64,000 bases of DNA from Argopecten irradians (taxonomy: Eukaryota; Mollusca; Bivalvia; Pectinida; Pectinidae), in contig NC_091137.1 of NCBI RefSeq assembly GCF_041381155.1, forward strand, positions 23,667,655 to 23,731,654. Reading direction: 5' to 3'. The position numbers and the translations under genes are program-made. Below the pieces are notes generated by a model. That model was not told where the DNA came from. It saw only the letters and a list, made by a program, of their open reading frames with translations, and did not search any database. Positions 23,349-36,400 of this stretch are shown piece by piece. The stretch's first letter is position 1. Each line of letters starts with the position of its first letter.

Positions 23349-24589
23349 ATTCACAATGTCTGTCAGCTATACATTCCTAGCTTTCAGTTTCGATTTTCGC
23401 TCCCAGTGAGTAAGCAGAAGTTGTTTACTGAAAAAGATATGTATAACTCGGTCAGGTGTTCGCTATAACATTACGCAGCTACAGAGCTCCCGGCATGGGT
23501 TCAGTATTCAAAAGCAGCTAAATATCATTCCACAACATTATTTTGAATTTGATAACTTGAAGAAAAGTGTAGTAGTTACAACGAAAATAGCACATTGGTT
23601 TTATTTTCAAGCTGGTGATGCTGTTTAGCAACCAGTTTGTTATAACATCAGAAATTCACGCATCTAGCTACATAATACATAAATACTTGACATAAATATA
23701 TTAACATACCCATCCAGAAAATATTTTCTTTTGACTTCGGGTTGTCTAATGACCCACCAGTTTTCCTTCTATTTTGTATGATCCTTATCTTACTTTGCAT
23801 TTGAATCCTTTCTGCTGTTTCCATTGTTTGTTAAACTGATGAAATGATTTGTAGCATGGCCCACAAGCAGACGATATTTAATAACCATGGCACATATATG
23901 CAACATCTCACAAACGTGTGCTACACATATATATATCTCACATTGCACGTAATACTACACACAATATCCATTTATGGCTAATCAGGATTACATTCATGGA
24001 AATGGCTGGTACCGTGTCTTTTTCTGTTACTCAACATGTACACTTAACAATGGAGATATGTGTAAATGTTCTGGTAGGAAACCAGTGGCACTTTGGTTTT
24101 AACACAAATATAACTTCTTTGAGTGTTTTGATGGTTCTAAATATCGTGTTAACAATAACATGGTTTTGTGATTAAAATACACACAAAAACATAAACAGTA
24201 CAGACAATATTAATCAATCAACATCGCTGATTATCTTAAATTCATATTACTCTAAAACCAGAGAAGCTAAATAGCTGTTGTAATTATAGAATATCCAATT
24301 CAACAGACCTATTTATAATCACAATATAATCGTCTATATAAATGCATTTTCCTACCCCTGGCAATGGAAAGGGAGGTAATATATCACTAGTTACCGTAGT
24401 CTGGTGCTCACACGATTATCTTTATTGTCAAATAGGATTACATGACTATGTCAGGGGCTACACATGTGTGTACAATGAGGTGTGGTGATAAATGCAGTAT
24501 ACCCATTTGGAACAGCTAGGAGGAGAGATAATCGTATATTTACCTTGCTGACATGATAAGATTAGCCAACATGACACGAATATCATACC

Positions 24590-25530
24590 TGTGTTTCTAC
24601 TAATGGGTCTATTAATAATTACATTATAGAATCAGCATTTTTTATCTTCACGAATAGTATTACTGTATAATTATACACGACTAGTTTAAGGTGATTTCCA
24701 CTGCGTATTTACTTATATATTGGAAATACCTGGAGAATTGTTACGGCCCAATGATTTCACACACAAAACACTTAATATTATATCGGAGCAGATGTATTTC
24801 TACTTTTGGTTTGAGTATAAAAAGGAAGCCAGAATCACAATTATACCTTGTGGTATAAAAAATTGTATTAGGATACATTGTGAAAGTTAGCAATACGACA
24901 TGAATATCATAATTGTGTACCTTACCTATTGTTTCATTAATTATTACATAATATAAACGGCATGCAGTGGTTTTCATCTTCACCGTGTAGGGCTGTACCT
25001 AAAATGTAGCTACGCAGTAAGTGTTCTCTTACAGCGTATTTAGTTATAATGGAATTCCCAACACAGTCACGGCTTGTTATAACTCAGTAATTTCGCACAC
25101 AAAGCAGTTTTAAATGTTGTATTGAAACAGATGCATTTCTACTTTTGGTTTGCGTATACAAAGTAGGGGAAAAGAGAGTGGAGGATAATTTCACCTTGCT
25201 GACATGACAAGTAGATCAGATGTCAAAGTTAGACAGATTTCAGCAATGTAAATATTATAATTGTTTCCATAATATTAATGCCTTTTAATTACCACATAAT
25301 AGAATTAGGGCTCAGTTTTTATCGTCAATTACAATGTTATAATTACATATATCATAAAATAGTTATTGTTGTACAAGTAACTATATAGTTAGTAAAGCTG
25401 ACTAATATTAATATCACTGCGTATAATGGAAATCCGAGGACAATTGTTACGGCTGAATAAAACCGCACACAACGCAGTTGATGTATTGGAGCAGACATAT
25501 GTCTACTTTTGGTTTACATATATGTATCAT
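24590..25530. repeat. Three diverged tandem copies of a ~330-380-bp unit
   Basis: Each unit carries, in order, an 'ATTA...TTACATAATA' block (near 24600, 24920, 25265), a 'GTTACGGC...TTTC(A/G)CACACAAAGCA' block, and 'GATGTATTTCTACTTTTGGTTT' (24793, 25130, 25495). The copies differ by many substitutions and small indels, so the triplication is old. Confidence 0.65.
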
Positions 25531-25554
25531 AACTGATCGACACGTCATAGGAGA

Positions 25555-25630
25555 CTTACCTGTATTTATAAATACTTCACAGATGCAAGTCACGTGGTAT
25601 TTATAATCGAAAGAGGAAGGAACGCAGTTG
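25555..25630 (+). promoter_or_regulatory. Candidate promoter of the CaaX-box gene
   Basis: A perfect E-box CACGTG (25591-25596) is followed by TATTTATAA (25598-25606), about 50 bp before the ATG. Another TATA-like TATTTATAAATA lies at 25563. Weak by itself; placement is suggestive. Confidence 0.35.
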
Positions 25631-25654
25631 ACATTTTGATACCAAAACTTAAAT

Positions 25655-26299
25655 ATGACTGCTGCAGTAGTAGGAAGTACTGATGTGGATGTGAAGGAGT
25701 TTGGATACGATGTTAATGTAGCTGAGGTTCCCCAGGCCAAATTGATGTATTATCTAGATAGTATATGCTACGCTCTCAACCTTGATAAGTCAGAGTCGGG
25801 GGTACGGAAGTTGAGAGACCACAGAAAATACAGAAGTCTCACCAGTGATGATATTGATGAACTTTTGATACTCTGCTCAATATTCTCACCAGACGCTTTG
25901 CTGGGCAAATGCCTCTTTATGGATGATGAGATGTGTGGAGACAGTTTAAACAAGTTTTACGAACTTAACGCCGTATCGAAAAGACTGTTAGTCACAGAAG
26001 AGATCGTCATTGGTGGGCAAACTCGAAAGGTGCTGAAGATCCTTTGCTTCAGAAAAATATGGTTGGAATGCTTTTACATAGAACCTTTGAGTCAATTTAA
26101 AGAAAGGCTTGAACGTATTGCTGGTCGTATTTCCGGGCGACAACGCCAAGGTCCAGGGCAACAAAGAAGTATGCAATCGGCCGGTCAAGGCCGACCACGT
26201 CCACAGACACCGAGATCGACACCAAGACCGGCCCCTACCCCTGCTAACTCACCGCCTGCTCCTGCCAGCAACAAAGAAAGTGGATGTTTGCTAATGTAA
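25655..26299 (+). CDS. Intronless gene, 214-residue protein with C-terminal CaaX box
   Basis: Single uninterrupted frame, ATG at 25655 to TAA at 26297-26299. Residues about 15-155 look globular and mostly helical (KLMYYLDSICYALNLDKSES, TSDDIDELLILCSIFSPDAL, LNKFYELNAVSKRLLVTEEI). Residues about 156-209 are disordered, rich in Arg/Gln/Gly then Pro/Thr/Ser. The end is CLLM, a CaaX prenylation motif, implying membrane attachment. No membrane spans or signal peptide. I do not recognise a characterised family. Absence of introns in an intron-rich region suggests retrocopy origin or a naturally intronless family. Confidence 0.7.
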   Translation: MTAAVVGSTDVDVKEFGYDVNVAEVPQAKLMYYLDSICYALNLDKSESGVRKLRDHRKYRSLTSDDIDELLILCSIFSPDALLGKCLFMDDEMCGDSLNKFYELNAVSKRLLVTEEIVIGGQTRKVLKILCFRKIWLECFYIEPLSQFKERLERIAGRISGRQRQGPGQQRSMQSAGQGRPRPQTPRSTPRPAPTPANSPPAPASNKESGCLLM

Positions 26300-27179
26300 G
26301 GAAACCACATATAATCACATGACAGACACAATGGATGATAAACGTGAAAGTACCGTAAAACAATTCTGCACGATTTCAATCCTATTTTACAAATCGAACT
26401 TATATTTCCACGCATCATGATGAACTGCAAGATAAAATATTTATACTTCGTTTAAGAGTAAGAGCGAAACAGCGAATATTGATATAATGGTGTTTACTGT
26501 TTACAAATGACAATATCGATGTTTAAATGAACGTAATGATAAGTTATTGATTTTTTGGAACATAAGAATTCTATCGGTGTGTAATGTTTACAGCGATGAA
26601 CTTCAATGACGGTGCAAGATTCCAGCGAAACAATGGTTTCAAAATGGATTATAAATACCCGGTATTGTTATTAAACAAAACATATGCATGTGATTTTAAT
26701 TTTTCATAATACAGCCAGTTTTTTTTGCAGTCGGACTGTTATCATTTCGAAGAGATAAGAACAAATTGAAGCGGATTTAATATCATTTTATTGTTATATG
26801 ACCTAGATATTTCATTTATTCGGATATTTTGCATTGTGGTGTTGGTTTATCATAAGGTGTTTGGTGACGTCGTGTTTGTTCCTCTTGAATTGATATTAAT
26901 TAATATCAATCATTAACTGATTTACAAAATGAATAATACGAGGGTACGCCGTACATATAAAATAGGCTTATAACGGGATTATTATCGCAACCTTATTATC
27001 CATTCGTTCATTTCATAATAAAATACAATTAGTTATCAACAACAATAGACATTTTACTCTGATATGACATTGTGTTTATCACCATGATTACAATATAAAC
27101 AAATCGCAACTTCTGTTGAAAGTTGTAAAATGTAAATGTAAAGCATTCCGTATTTTCCTTTTAGGTGAAATAGCAACTA

Positions 27180-27545
27180 ATTTTCCAGCACGATTTATTT
27201 TCGCGGTAGAACGTTTTACCTGTAAATCGCGAAATTATGTCGTCATGAAAATGAAGTTGGGCATAAATACGCAAAATTAAGTCGCCATGAAAATGTAGTT
27301 TGGCATAAGTACGCTAGAATTATGTCGCAATGAAAATAAGTTGGGCATAAATACGCAAAATTAAGTCGCCGTGAACAGGTAGTTGGACATAAATACGCAA
27401 AATTAAGTCGCCATGGAAATGTAGTTGGGCATAAATACGTTAGAATATGTCGCCATGAAAATGTGTTTGTGCATAAATACGATAAATTAAGTCGCCGTGA
27501 ATATGCAGTTGGGCATAGATACGCAATATTACGCTGCAATGGAAA
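27180..27545. repeat. 42-43-bp minisatellite with TTTCGCG-type leader, array 2
   Basis: About seven units of GGGCATAAATACGCAAAATT-type sequence, after a leader with GATTTATTTTCGCGG at 27190. It is a close relative of the array at 15690. The 98-codon minus-strand frame across it is an artefact of the ~42-bp period. Confidence 0.85.
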
Positions 27546-28734
27546 TAGTTGATTTACAATGACATAAAAGTAATAAAATCAAGAAAATATAGTATAGTAT
27601 AGTCCATTAAATCGACATAAATCTGGCAAAGAAATGCGATTTGATAGGTGGTAATATAATTTTACATATTGCTTTTTAATCAATGCCGATTATCTTGTAC
27701 GGAATTCTAATATTTTGTATTTTATGTATAAGTTGCAATGTTATGTGTAGAATTATTTTACATGCTAGTATGCTTTCATGTAAAACTCCCGATAATCACA
27801 TATACAAATGTACCCATTTTTTCCAGTATGTTTTAAACATTAGATGCTTAACATATAGTGATACAATTAACCTAGGGCATATTTCTCAGGTTGTTTAATT
27901 CTATATCAACCTTAACTTAAGACGATATAGATATATTTCAGTCATTAATTAAATAGGAAATGATATATGAGCAGTAAGAAATGTTCGTAAGATAAATTCA
28001 GATTTGTAGGTACCAAGATATATCACATTGGTGTTTGACTTTATACTTTATAGTTTTAAGATTGTTAATTAGAAGCAAGTAGCAGATAATTTTCTGGATA
28101 TTTTATTTGACAAATAAAGGGCATTCACAATGGTCGTATAGTTTACTTATTTTATGCTTACATTTTCCCATTAAAATTATATATACGTGTACATGAACTC
28201 GTGTAAATTGATAATATAGGTTTTTTTCAAAATCGATAATTTATACGTGGACGTCTATTGAAACATTTGAAGAGTACGGTATTATGGTATTTATAGTAAC
28301 AAATTGTTTGCTGCTCTTAACGGCAATGGCAAATGATTCCCATTGTGTCATGTTTATGATAAGAAAATCGATGGAGCATGACTGTTTTCTCTGAATCAAT
28401 GGCGCCTGACTGTTTTCCCTTACAAGAACACTTTGTAAGACTGGGGTATCAGTAAAATATGTCATTACAACGAAAACATGTGGTTATGTAGAATTATCTG
28501 GTACGACAGATTTGTCTGCTGGATACCCTATTGCTGTACATAAGAAAATAATGTCCTTTTTCTTAAACAGTAACAGTCTGAGTCTCAAAAATAATGGCAA
28601 ATTGCAGAAACTTTCATTGATAAATAAAATATAAGTAACATACGAGTAAGTTTGCTATATTAGGAATTATTCGTGTTTATTGAAATCTTATTATCTTCAT
28701 ATTTGTTTTCTTGATCATATTTCGCGGTTTCATG

Positions 28735-28862
28735 TTTTGTTGTTTTTGTACATTTTTATGGGTTTTGTTTTTTGGGGCTGGATAAAGGCCCTATGGGCCT
28801 TTTCCAACCCTTTTGGGATCGTTGGCATTTGGGAGACAATTTTATCACAAACCTACAATAAA
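28735..28862 (+). repeat. Candidate retroelement 3' tail
   Basis: GGGCTGGATAAAGGCCCTATGGGCCTTTTCC contains an AAGGCCC/GGGCCTT hairpin, and the segment ends AATAAATGAAATG. It looks like the non-coding 3' end of a LINE or Helitron-type repeat. Family uncertain. Confidence 0.35.
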
Positions 28863-29323
28863 TGAAATGTTACGAGGCAAGATATAGTTCTCTTATTATA
28901 GTTTTCCTCTTTGTGCTAAATACACATTTTAACCGATTGTCAGGTATGCATCATAAACAATATCATAATAAATTAATATTGAAATGATTTTTCCGTTTTG
29001 ACCCATTTATACACATCCTATAATTTTGTAACACGTATTAATGTATTTACGCGCTAAGTACAAAATGTACATGTGTAACGTATCACACATGTAGTTACTA
29101 TGGTCGGATTATCTTATATTACAGTTAGCTGTAATGCCATGTGTTTAATTTTGTTTGTTCTAGAAAGTTGGTCCATATTTACATTTACTACATGAAATAT
29201 TTTCAAATAATTAGTACATACATGTGCATGAAAGCGGTTTACATGCCGTTATATGAAATATTCAAAGTGTGACTCAGGTTTTGCCACAGGTGCGCTGTAA
29301 CATTCTCGCAGCATGGCCCTTAT

Positions 29324-29975
29324 TAGTCCGTTAAAACTGACCATAATCAAAGGCTCAAAAGTCTGACTGATCGCCTGTTTATGGTCAACTACCTACTGCT
29401 CATGAAAAGCCCGGGATTGTAGTACAAATCTGGCGACAGCGATATTAGGACTTCTGTAGATTTAATTGGGGCCAAAGAGGTCTTGGCAGTTAAAAGAAAA
29501 CATTTTGCACTCACTTTAATACATGTCAAATACAAACTCATCACTTTAATGATGCTATGTCATTAGTTATGTTCGAGACGTCCTAGAATCAATGTTTGGG
29601 TAGCCATCTTTGAAGACTGAAAGTTAATTTTAACACCCAATCACACAGTTTGGATCGATTTCCAGTGAAATTTGGCGATTCTGATTGGTTGTTAAAAACA
29701 ACTTTTGGTCTTCTGAAACACTGATTCTTGGACGTCTTGAGCATAAATAGGGACATAGCATCTTTAATGTGATTCGTTGGGATGTGACATGTATTAAAGT
29801 GATTGCCAAACGTTTTCTTTTAACTGTAAAGGCATATTTGACCCCAAACAAACATGTAGAATTCGCTAGTTTTGTACTACAATCCCCGGCTTTTCAAGAG
29901 CAGTAGGTAGCTGACCATAAACAGGCGATCAGTCAGACTTTTGGGCCTGTGATTATGGTCAGTTTTAGCGGACTA
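29324..29975. mobile_element. Fold-back element, ~650 bp, nearly a full palindrome
   Basis: Begins TAGTCCGTTAAAACTGACC and ends GGTCAGTTTTAGCGGACTA. The outer ~115 bp of each arm match closely (shared GTCTGACTGATCGCCTGTTT). Inner parts still pair (AGTTAAAAGAAAAC, ATCACTTTAATACATGTCA-like, GATGCTATGTC, GACGTCC...AGAATCA). No coding potential. The arms meet near 29645. Confidence 0.75.
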
Positions 29976-30948
29976 GACCCTTCACTGCAAACGGCACCTA
30001 TACAGCACGGCAGTGCGGATATAGCTATTTAGGTACAGGTCCCTTATAAGGTCTAAAATGCATCATATGCCATAATACGGTCGAAACAAAAACATAGTAT
30101 GTAAATAAATAAATAAAAATAAAATTACTTCTGTATATCGTTTAATTCCCTTGTTTTATAGTGATTCTCTTTTGGCAATCCTCATTATATTTATATACAT
30201 ATCTAGAAATAGCATCCCACAGTAAAAGTTCAGGGCTTCGTCACACGCGTGAGGAATTCCCATACGTGTAGGAACACGCTGTCGCTGTGTATGGTGAACC
30301 CAGATTGCTAGGTCCAAGGTTATGTTAAGACTTAATTTGTCAGGTTTACATAGAGTATACCAATGAATGACAGAGACTAAAAGGCAATGTAAATGTGTAT
30401 GATAGATAATTATTAAATATATTTGATAATGACTCAATAGGTATAAGTATAGGCCCTTCCGTATACATATTATACCTGTAATTACCCCATTTACCTATAA
30501 ATGGATGTGATTAATGACCTTCTCAACTTCCGCCACATACGTCTCAGGTCAATGAATCCCTATCTAGGCATAGGTGGATACATACACTGGGAAAAATGGA
30601 AGGGGCCATAAATACTCACCTAATTAAAGCACAGAGACCCAAGATAGGAATCCTATAGAACAACAGCCAATTGGTGGCTTTAGAGAGGGGAGGTGATTAA
30701 GAAGTCACTACTAAATAGAAGCCTTAGACTTGACTAGAACTAACTGGAACAGACCATTTACACCCCTACCCAGGTACAGAAAGGTACAGAACTTTGGTTT
30801 ATTGAAGGTTATTTTTCCACTCAGATATGAGAATATTAAATTTTAATGTTAGCATTTCCAGTTTTTTCCATCAAAAAACATTGAAGTTGATACAGTAATA
30901 CAAATTGATGGATGAGGTATGCCCAAGAACCATTCACACTAGGTATAT

Positions 30949-30968
30949 ATATATATATATATATATAA
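30949..30968. repeat. (AT)n microsatellite
   Basis: Ten or so AT dinucleotides. Confidence 0.8.
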
Positions 30969-31499
30969 TACACAATATACCTCAAAATTAATGATTTACG
31001 AATATGTGTTGCATTTAAATTTTAAAATGATTTGTGAGCATATGTATTACTGTAACGAATTTTACCATCAATTTGGTAACATAAATCCACATTAACAGTT
31101 ACATCGACTGCTCAACTTTAAATAGAAATTATTTAGTTTTAATAACAACATGATTGTCATCGCACCGTTTTCCTAAATTGTCTCTTTAAAAGGCACACCA
31201 AAAACATGTCTGTAGTTGAATACATGTAACTAAATTCTTAAAAAATACTGAATAAACTCTAAATTCTGAGATAATTGTGTCAGAAATGGGTGTTCAATTC
31301 ACATCAATTTTCAATCGGATAGGTGGAAATAGTTTTGAAAAAAACGAATTATTTCTTTCTGCAAAATCCAACAAGCACTTCAGAAGTTCCAAAATAGTTC
31401 ATAAGTGTTTGATTTCAAAAGCACTTTCTTTTGGTAAAACTAAATTTGGTTCAATAACTTTTGAATGAATTCTATGATTTTTGGTACTGTTGCCTTATA

Positions 31500-31853
31500 C
31501 TTAAAGATGCTCCACCCCGACAGGGCATAGACTCATCATTTGAACAATTATTGGTGTTTAACCGTGTATATACATGTCTAATTAACACAAAAAATAATAT
31601 AAGATAATTAATTTTGCTTCTGGTGCATACGCAATCAGTACTTTATTCCATATAGGACATAGTGCCAGGGAATCTTTTCGGGATGCAATTAATCATTTAC
31701 AATATTTTTATCTTGAAATAAAATAAGAAGCTCAAACTTTTCAATTGTGGTAATGTTGTAAAGTGATTTTTGAAAAAGAAGAAAAATACTCATTCGTCTG
31801 TTCCTGTTTTTTATCAAGAAAAATACCATTTGTCAGCGGTGAAGCATCCTTAA
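31500..31853. mobile_element. MITE family D, copy 2 (inverted relative to copy 1)
   Basis: Begins CTTAAAGATGCTCCACC and ends GGTGAAGCATCCTTAA. Its right half is the reverse complement of the left half of the copy at 10201. Confidence 0.75.
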
Positions 31854-32358
31854 CCTACTGTTTTGTTTCGGTTAAAAATTCTACTGCATGAAGCCATCAA
31901 ATTGAAAAGAAATATAAAGACTGCGTCTTTCTGTGCCAAAAATCGATTAAAAAAAATAAGCACATCTGTAATATGGAAAATGTCATCCAACCATTTCAGT
32001 ACTTGCAGTACTTTGATTCCACTTGTATCTATCATCCTTGTAGACGTTACAGGAGTCACTATAAAAACCTATTAATTATCATAATAAAAACAACTATTAA
32101 TTGCTATATTTAGAGGTATTTTAAAACAGAAAGCGAAACTCGTATTGTAATCCACATAGTAATAATACACCTTGGGTTGAGAGATCTGGAGGCATTCTGA
32201 TGACCTAGACAATAATCACTATGATATTAACTAAAACGTATTCCGGCGGTATCGCTTTAAGTGTTACTTTTTACTCTCGTGAAGGACGTTTCTCCTTAAC
32301 TGTTGTGTGTTTAAATATGACATTCTTTACATTATGCACATATACAACGTGGCTCATC

Positions 32359-33424
32359 ATGGCCCCGCTCAGACGACATTGTATAGTCCTCCTTTGTCTG
32401 AATTTGTTTTCCTCTATAAATTGCAACCAAGACGAATCTAAGGATCCACGTGATGATGCCGACAGTGTCATGAAAAACTGGCTTGATGTGTACGAAAATA
32501 AGTTTAAATTGATGGAAACCGAAATTGGAAGCACCTTCAAAACTATTGAAAATATGATTAGACGAGGACTTGGCTTAGAAAGCAATGATGGTGACATCAA
32601 GAATGGGAGTAGACGAATGGACAATTTAACGAAGGAGGTTTTGCAGTTGGCGGAGGAAATCCAATACCTGAGGATTAATGCTACTAAGTTGTCGGCAGTC
32701 CATAATGACTTCGAGGAACAAAGCCTTTCCAGCTTAGACAACGGGGAGTTAGAACAGCACCAACAGATGTCAGCTTTTTCTGATACTCTAAATGTGGTTT
32801 CCATCAAATTAGTATGTTTCAATCAAACATTGTCTAATTTGTCCGATGTATTGAACGGAACACCCATTAGTACAAACATACCTACTACTGTTGTTACAAC
32901 AAGCAACACCTTACCGAGTACAAAACCGATAACAACGACCACGCCTACTACAACGACCACGACAACAACAACAACAACGCGTACCACAACGACCACGCCC
33001 ACTACAACGCCAACTACAACGACCACGCCCACTACAACGACAACGCCAACTACAACGACAACGCCCACTACAACGACAACGCCAACTACAACGACCACAC
33101 CTACAACAACAACCACGCCTACAACAACGCCCACTACAACGACTACGCCTACAACAACGCCCACAACAACGACCACACCTACAACAACGACCACGCCTAC
33201 AACAACGACCACTACAACGACCACGCCTACAACAACGCCCACAACAACGACCACGCCTACAACAACGACCACGCCTACAACAACGACCACGCCTACAACA
33301 ACGACCACGCCTACAACAACAACCACGCCCACTACAACAACCACGCCTACTATCACGACCACGCCTACTACAACAGTTATTCCAAGCAGTACCATTATCA
33401 GTGATACAACCACAGCAGAAACAG
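32359..33424 (+). CDS. SRCR/mucin gene exon 1 (signal peptide, coiled coil, mucin tract)
   Basis: MAPLRRHCIVLLCLNLFSSI then a leader with NWLDVYENKFKLMETEIG. The mucin tract is made of 18-nt units, mostly ACN codons plus CCN (TTTPTT). Donor ACAG|GTAACC, phase 1. Long antisense frames rich in Val/Gly or Cys/Arg are mirror artefacts. Confidence 0.8.
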
Positions 33425-36400
33425 GTAACCCAATGCGGGGTTTTGAAATCCCAACACGACGTGGGTAAAGTACAATTTATCGTCAATTAGTCGTAACCCC
33501 GTGAATATGACGTAAGAAAACTTATGCTAAATGATAATGTCACGATCACCGGAAGGTGTGACTAATCGACAATATATTGTACTTTACCCACGTCGTTTTT
33601 GGAAATCGCCGTATTAATGATCGGCATAATGAAATGGACCAGAATGTGCCTTCTACATTTTCCCTTTGATGATATTGATATTTTCTTTGATGAATTCTAT
33701 ATAAGATGATTTATAACCTAATTTAGAATTCCAATCCTAAACACTACATATTATTTTTCGATCTGAACTGAAAATATGCCATGCATGAATATTATTCACA
33801 TAAACAATATGACTAATTTTGATACTCGTAGTGTATATTCACATTATGATATTATATTGTATTCAATTACTTTTAATTACACTAACCATGCATATTAAAC
33901 GCATGTAAAGACTTATTTGTTCGAAATATTTTCCATAGAATTTCAGTTATATTATCACATTTGATATTCACATCTGATGACGGATGTAATTACAGATTTC
34001 AAATATTTTTGAAATTACGTTTTATTGAAGATGAAACAAATACGAAAACTGCTATAATATACAACGAGTAACGTTATAATGACAACACGTTAGAAAACAA
34101 ATAATATTTAAATATGATGAGTTCCCGTATATTTGTACTTAATCTTCGTTCTCCGGAGACATGTTTTTTACTTATTGTTTATATCATGAGCTCTGTGTTT
34201 ATACAAAATAGCTGGTTAATAACTAATTACTTATTGCGGGTTTGAAAAAAAATTGTTTGTAAATTCAAAGTACTTTATGTTGTTGGTGGGTTAAAGTCCG
34301 ATACAATCCAGATGAATGAAAGAAAAGAAGTTAATCTGAAAAAATCAGAATTGAGCGCAACAATGCGGAAACCCATATTTAAATTTCGGTGTGACAAAAT
34401 CAAACAATTAAAAAATGAGAACAAATAGAATAATGGAATCGTCCTCCTGATTTGATAGTTTAAAGTAAAACAACCTTAAAAGGTCTTAATGCATTTCATC
34501 TGAGTTTCCACTTGTATCATTCCTGTACACTTTATACGCGCCCCTGTAAAAATATAAATTGCATCTGAAATGAGCGTGTGTACTCGCTTGTATAATTTCG
34601 TGTAAATATGTTTGCTTATATAATAGTGATGCCTATTGCAGTAATTGACCTTTCACGGGTAAATCGCTTACTGTTCTCATATGACAATAATGAAATAATA
34701 ATATTCAACCGCATTAAAGATTTTTTTTTTAATTTTAATTAATTCTATATAGACTCACTTAAAACAATCATTAAAGCTCTGGGGTTCCTTGTCAGCATCT
34801 ATCAGTTGAAAACACATTTGAGGTCAAATGTCATTCACGCGTGGACTGTGGCCTCAACAATGCGAAATTAACGGATTTCAGGTATTCATCTTTGTTCATT
34901 ACAAACATAATTATCACTGCATTTTTAAATAACTAGTTTCGTAATAAGGATATAAACACTACTATTAGACAATGTGTTCGCTCAGACGAAATTCTGTAGT
35001 CTTTCTTAGTCTGATTTTGTTTTCCTGTGTCAATTGCAACCAAGATGAATCTAACGATACACGTGATGATGCCGATACTCTTATGAAAAACTGGCTTGAT
35101 GTGTACGAAATCAAGTTCAAATTAATGGAAACTGCAATTGGAAGCGCCTTCATAATTATTGAAAATATGATTAGACGAAGGCTTGGTTTAGAAAGCGATG
35201 AAGCTGACGTCAAGAACGACAGTAGACGAATGGACAATCGATCGAAGGAGGTTTTGCCGTTGGCGGAGGAAGTCCAATAATAGGGTTAATGCTACTAAGT
35301 TGTCGGCAGTCCGTGACGACTTCGAGGAACAAAGCCTTTCCAGCTTAGACAACGGGGAGTTAGAACAGCACAAACAGATGTCAGCTTTTTCTGATACTCA
35401 AAATGTGGTTTCCATCAAATTAGTATGTTTCAATCAAACATTGTCTAATTTGTTCGATGTATTGAACGGTACACCCAAAAGTACGGTCATACCCTGTAGT
35501 GCGGTCACATTAGATAGTACAAACATACATACTACTGTTGATGCAACAAGCAAAACCTAACCGAATACAATACCTATTACAACGACCATGTCCACTACAA
35601 CGACCACGCCTACTACAAGGACCACACCTACTACAACGATATTACCAACTACAACAATCACACCTACTACAACAACCACTCCTACTTCATCGACCACGCC
35701 TACAACGACCACGCCCACTACAACAACCACGACTACTACAACGACCACGTCCACTACAACCACCACGCCCACTACAACGAACATGCCAACAACAACGACC
35801 ACATCTACTACAACGACCACGCCCACTACAACGAACATCCTACAACAACGACCACATCTACTACAACGACCACATCTACTACAACGACCACGCCCACTAC
35901 AACGAACATGCCTACAACAACAACCACATCTAATACAACGAACATGCCTACAACAACGACCACATCTACTACAACGACCACGCCCACTACAACGACCACG
36001 CCCACTACAACGACCACGCCCACTACAACGAACATGCCTACAACAACGACCACATCTACTACAACGACCACGCCCACTACAACGACCACGCCCACTACAA
36101 CGACCACGCCCACTACAACGACCACGCCCACTACAACGAACATGCCAACAACAACAACCACATCTACTACCACTACAACGAACATGCCTACAACAACGAC
36201 CACATCTACTACAACGACCACGCCCACTACAACGACCACGCCTACTACAACGACCACGCCCACTACAACGACCACGCCCACTACAACGAACATGCCTACA
36301 ACAACAACCATATCTACTACAACGACCACGCCCACTACAACGACCACGCCCACTACAACGAACATGCCTACAACAACGACCACATCTAATACAACGAACA

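Larger units (their letters stand above)
23349..25654. other. Intergenic region before the CaaX-box gene
   Basis: The left part (23349-24580) shows no gene. From 24590 on it is dominated by three diverged tandem units listed separately. The 85-codon frame at 23918 matches nothing and is AT-rich. Confidence 0.5.
26300..32358. other. Repeat-bearing spacer upstream of the SRCR/mucin gene
   Basis: No gene is recognised. Contents: minisatellite array 2, a candidate retroelement tail (28735-28862), a 650-bp fold-back element (29324-29975), an (AT)n run at 30949-30968, and MITE D copy 2. The stretch 30440-30790 is richer in G+C and unique-looking but carries no frame. Elsewhere I see nothing. Confidence 0.6.

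Noticed and set aside
26185-26430. Minus-strand frame overlapping the CaaX gene
   Set aside because: Antisense shadow of the Pro-rich tail.
27243-27539. 98-codon minus-strand repetitive protein
   Set aside because: Translation of the ~42-bp minisatellite; the same unit at 15690 has no open frame.
32221-32358. In-frame N-terminal extension of the SRCR/mucin exon 1
   Set aside because: It would place 46 residues before the signal peptide; the paralog at 34972 starts at the position matching 32359.
34950-34955. TATAAA as promoter of the duplicate exon
   Set aside because: Only 17 bp before the ATG, so initiation would fall inside the coding sequence.
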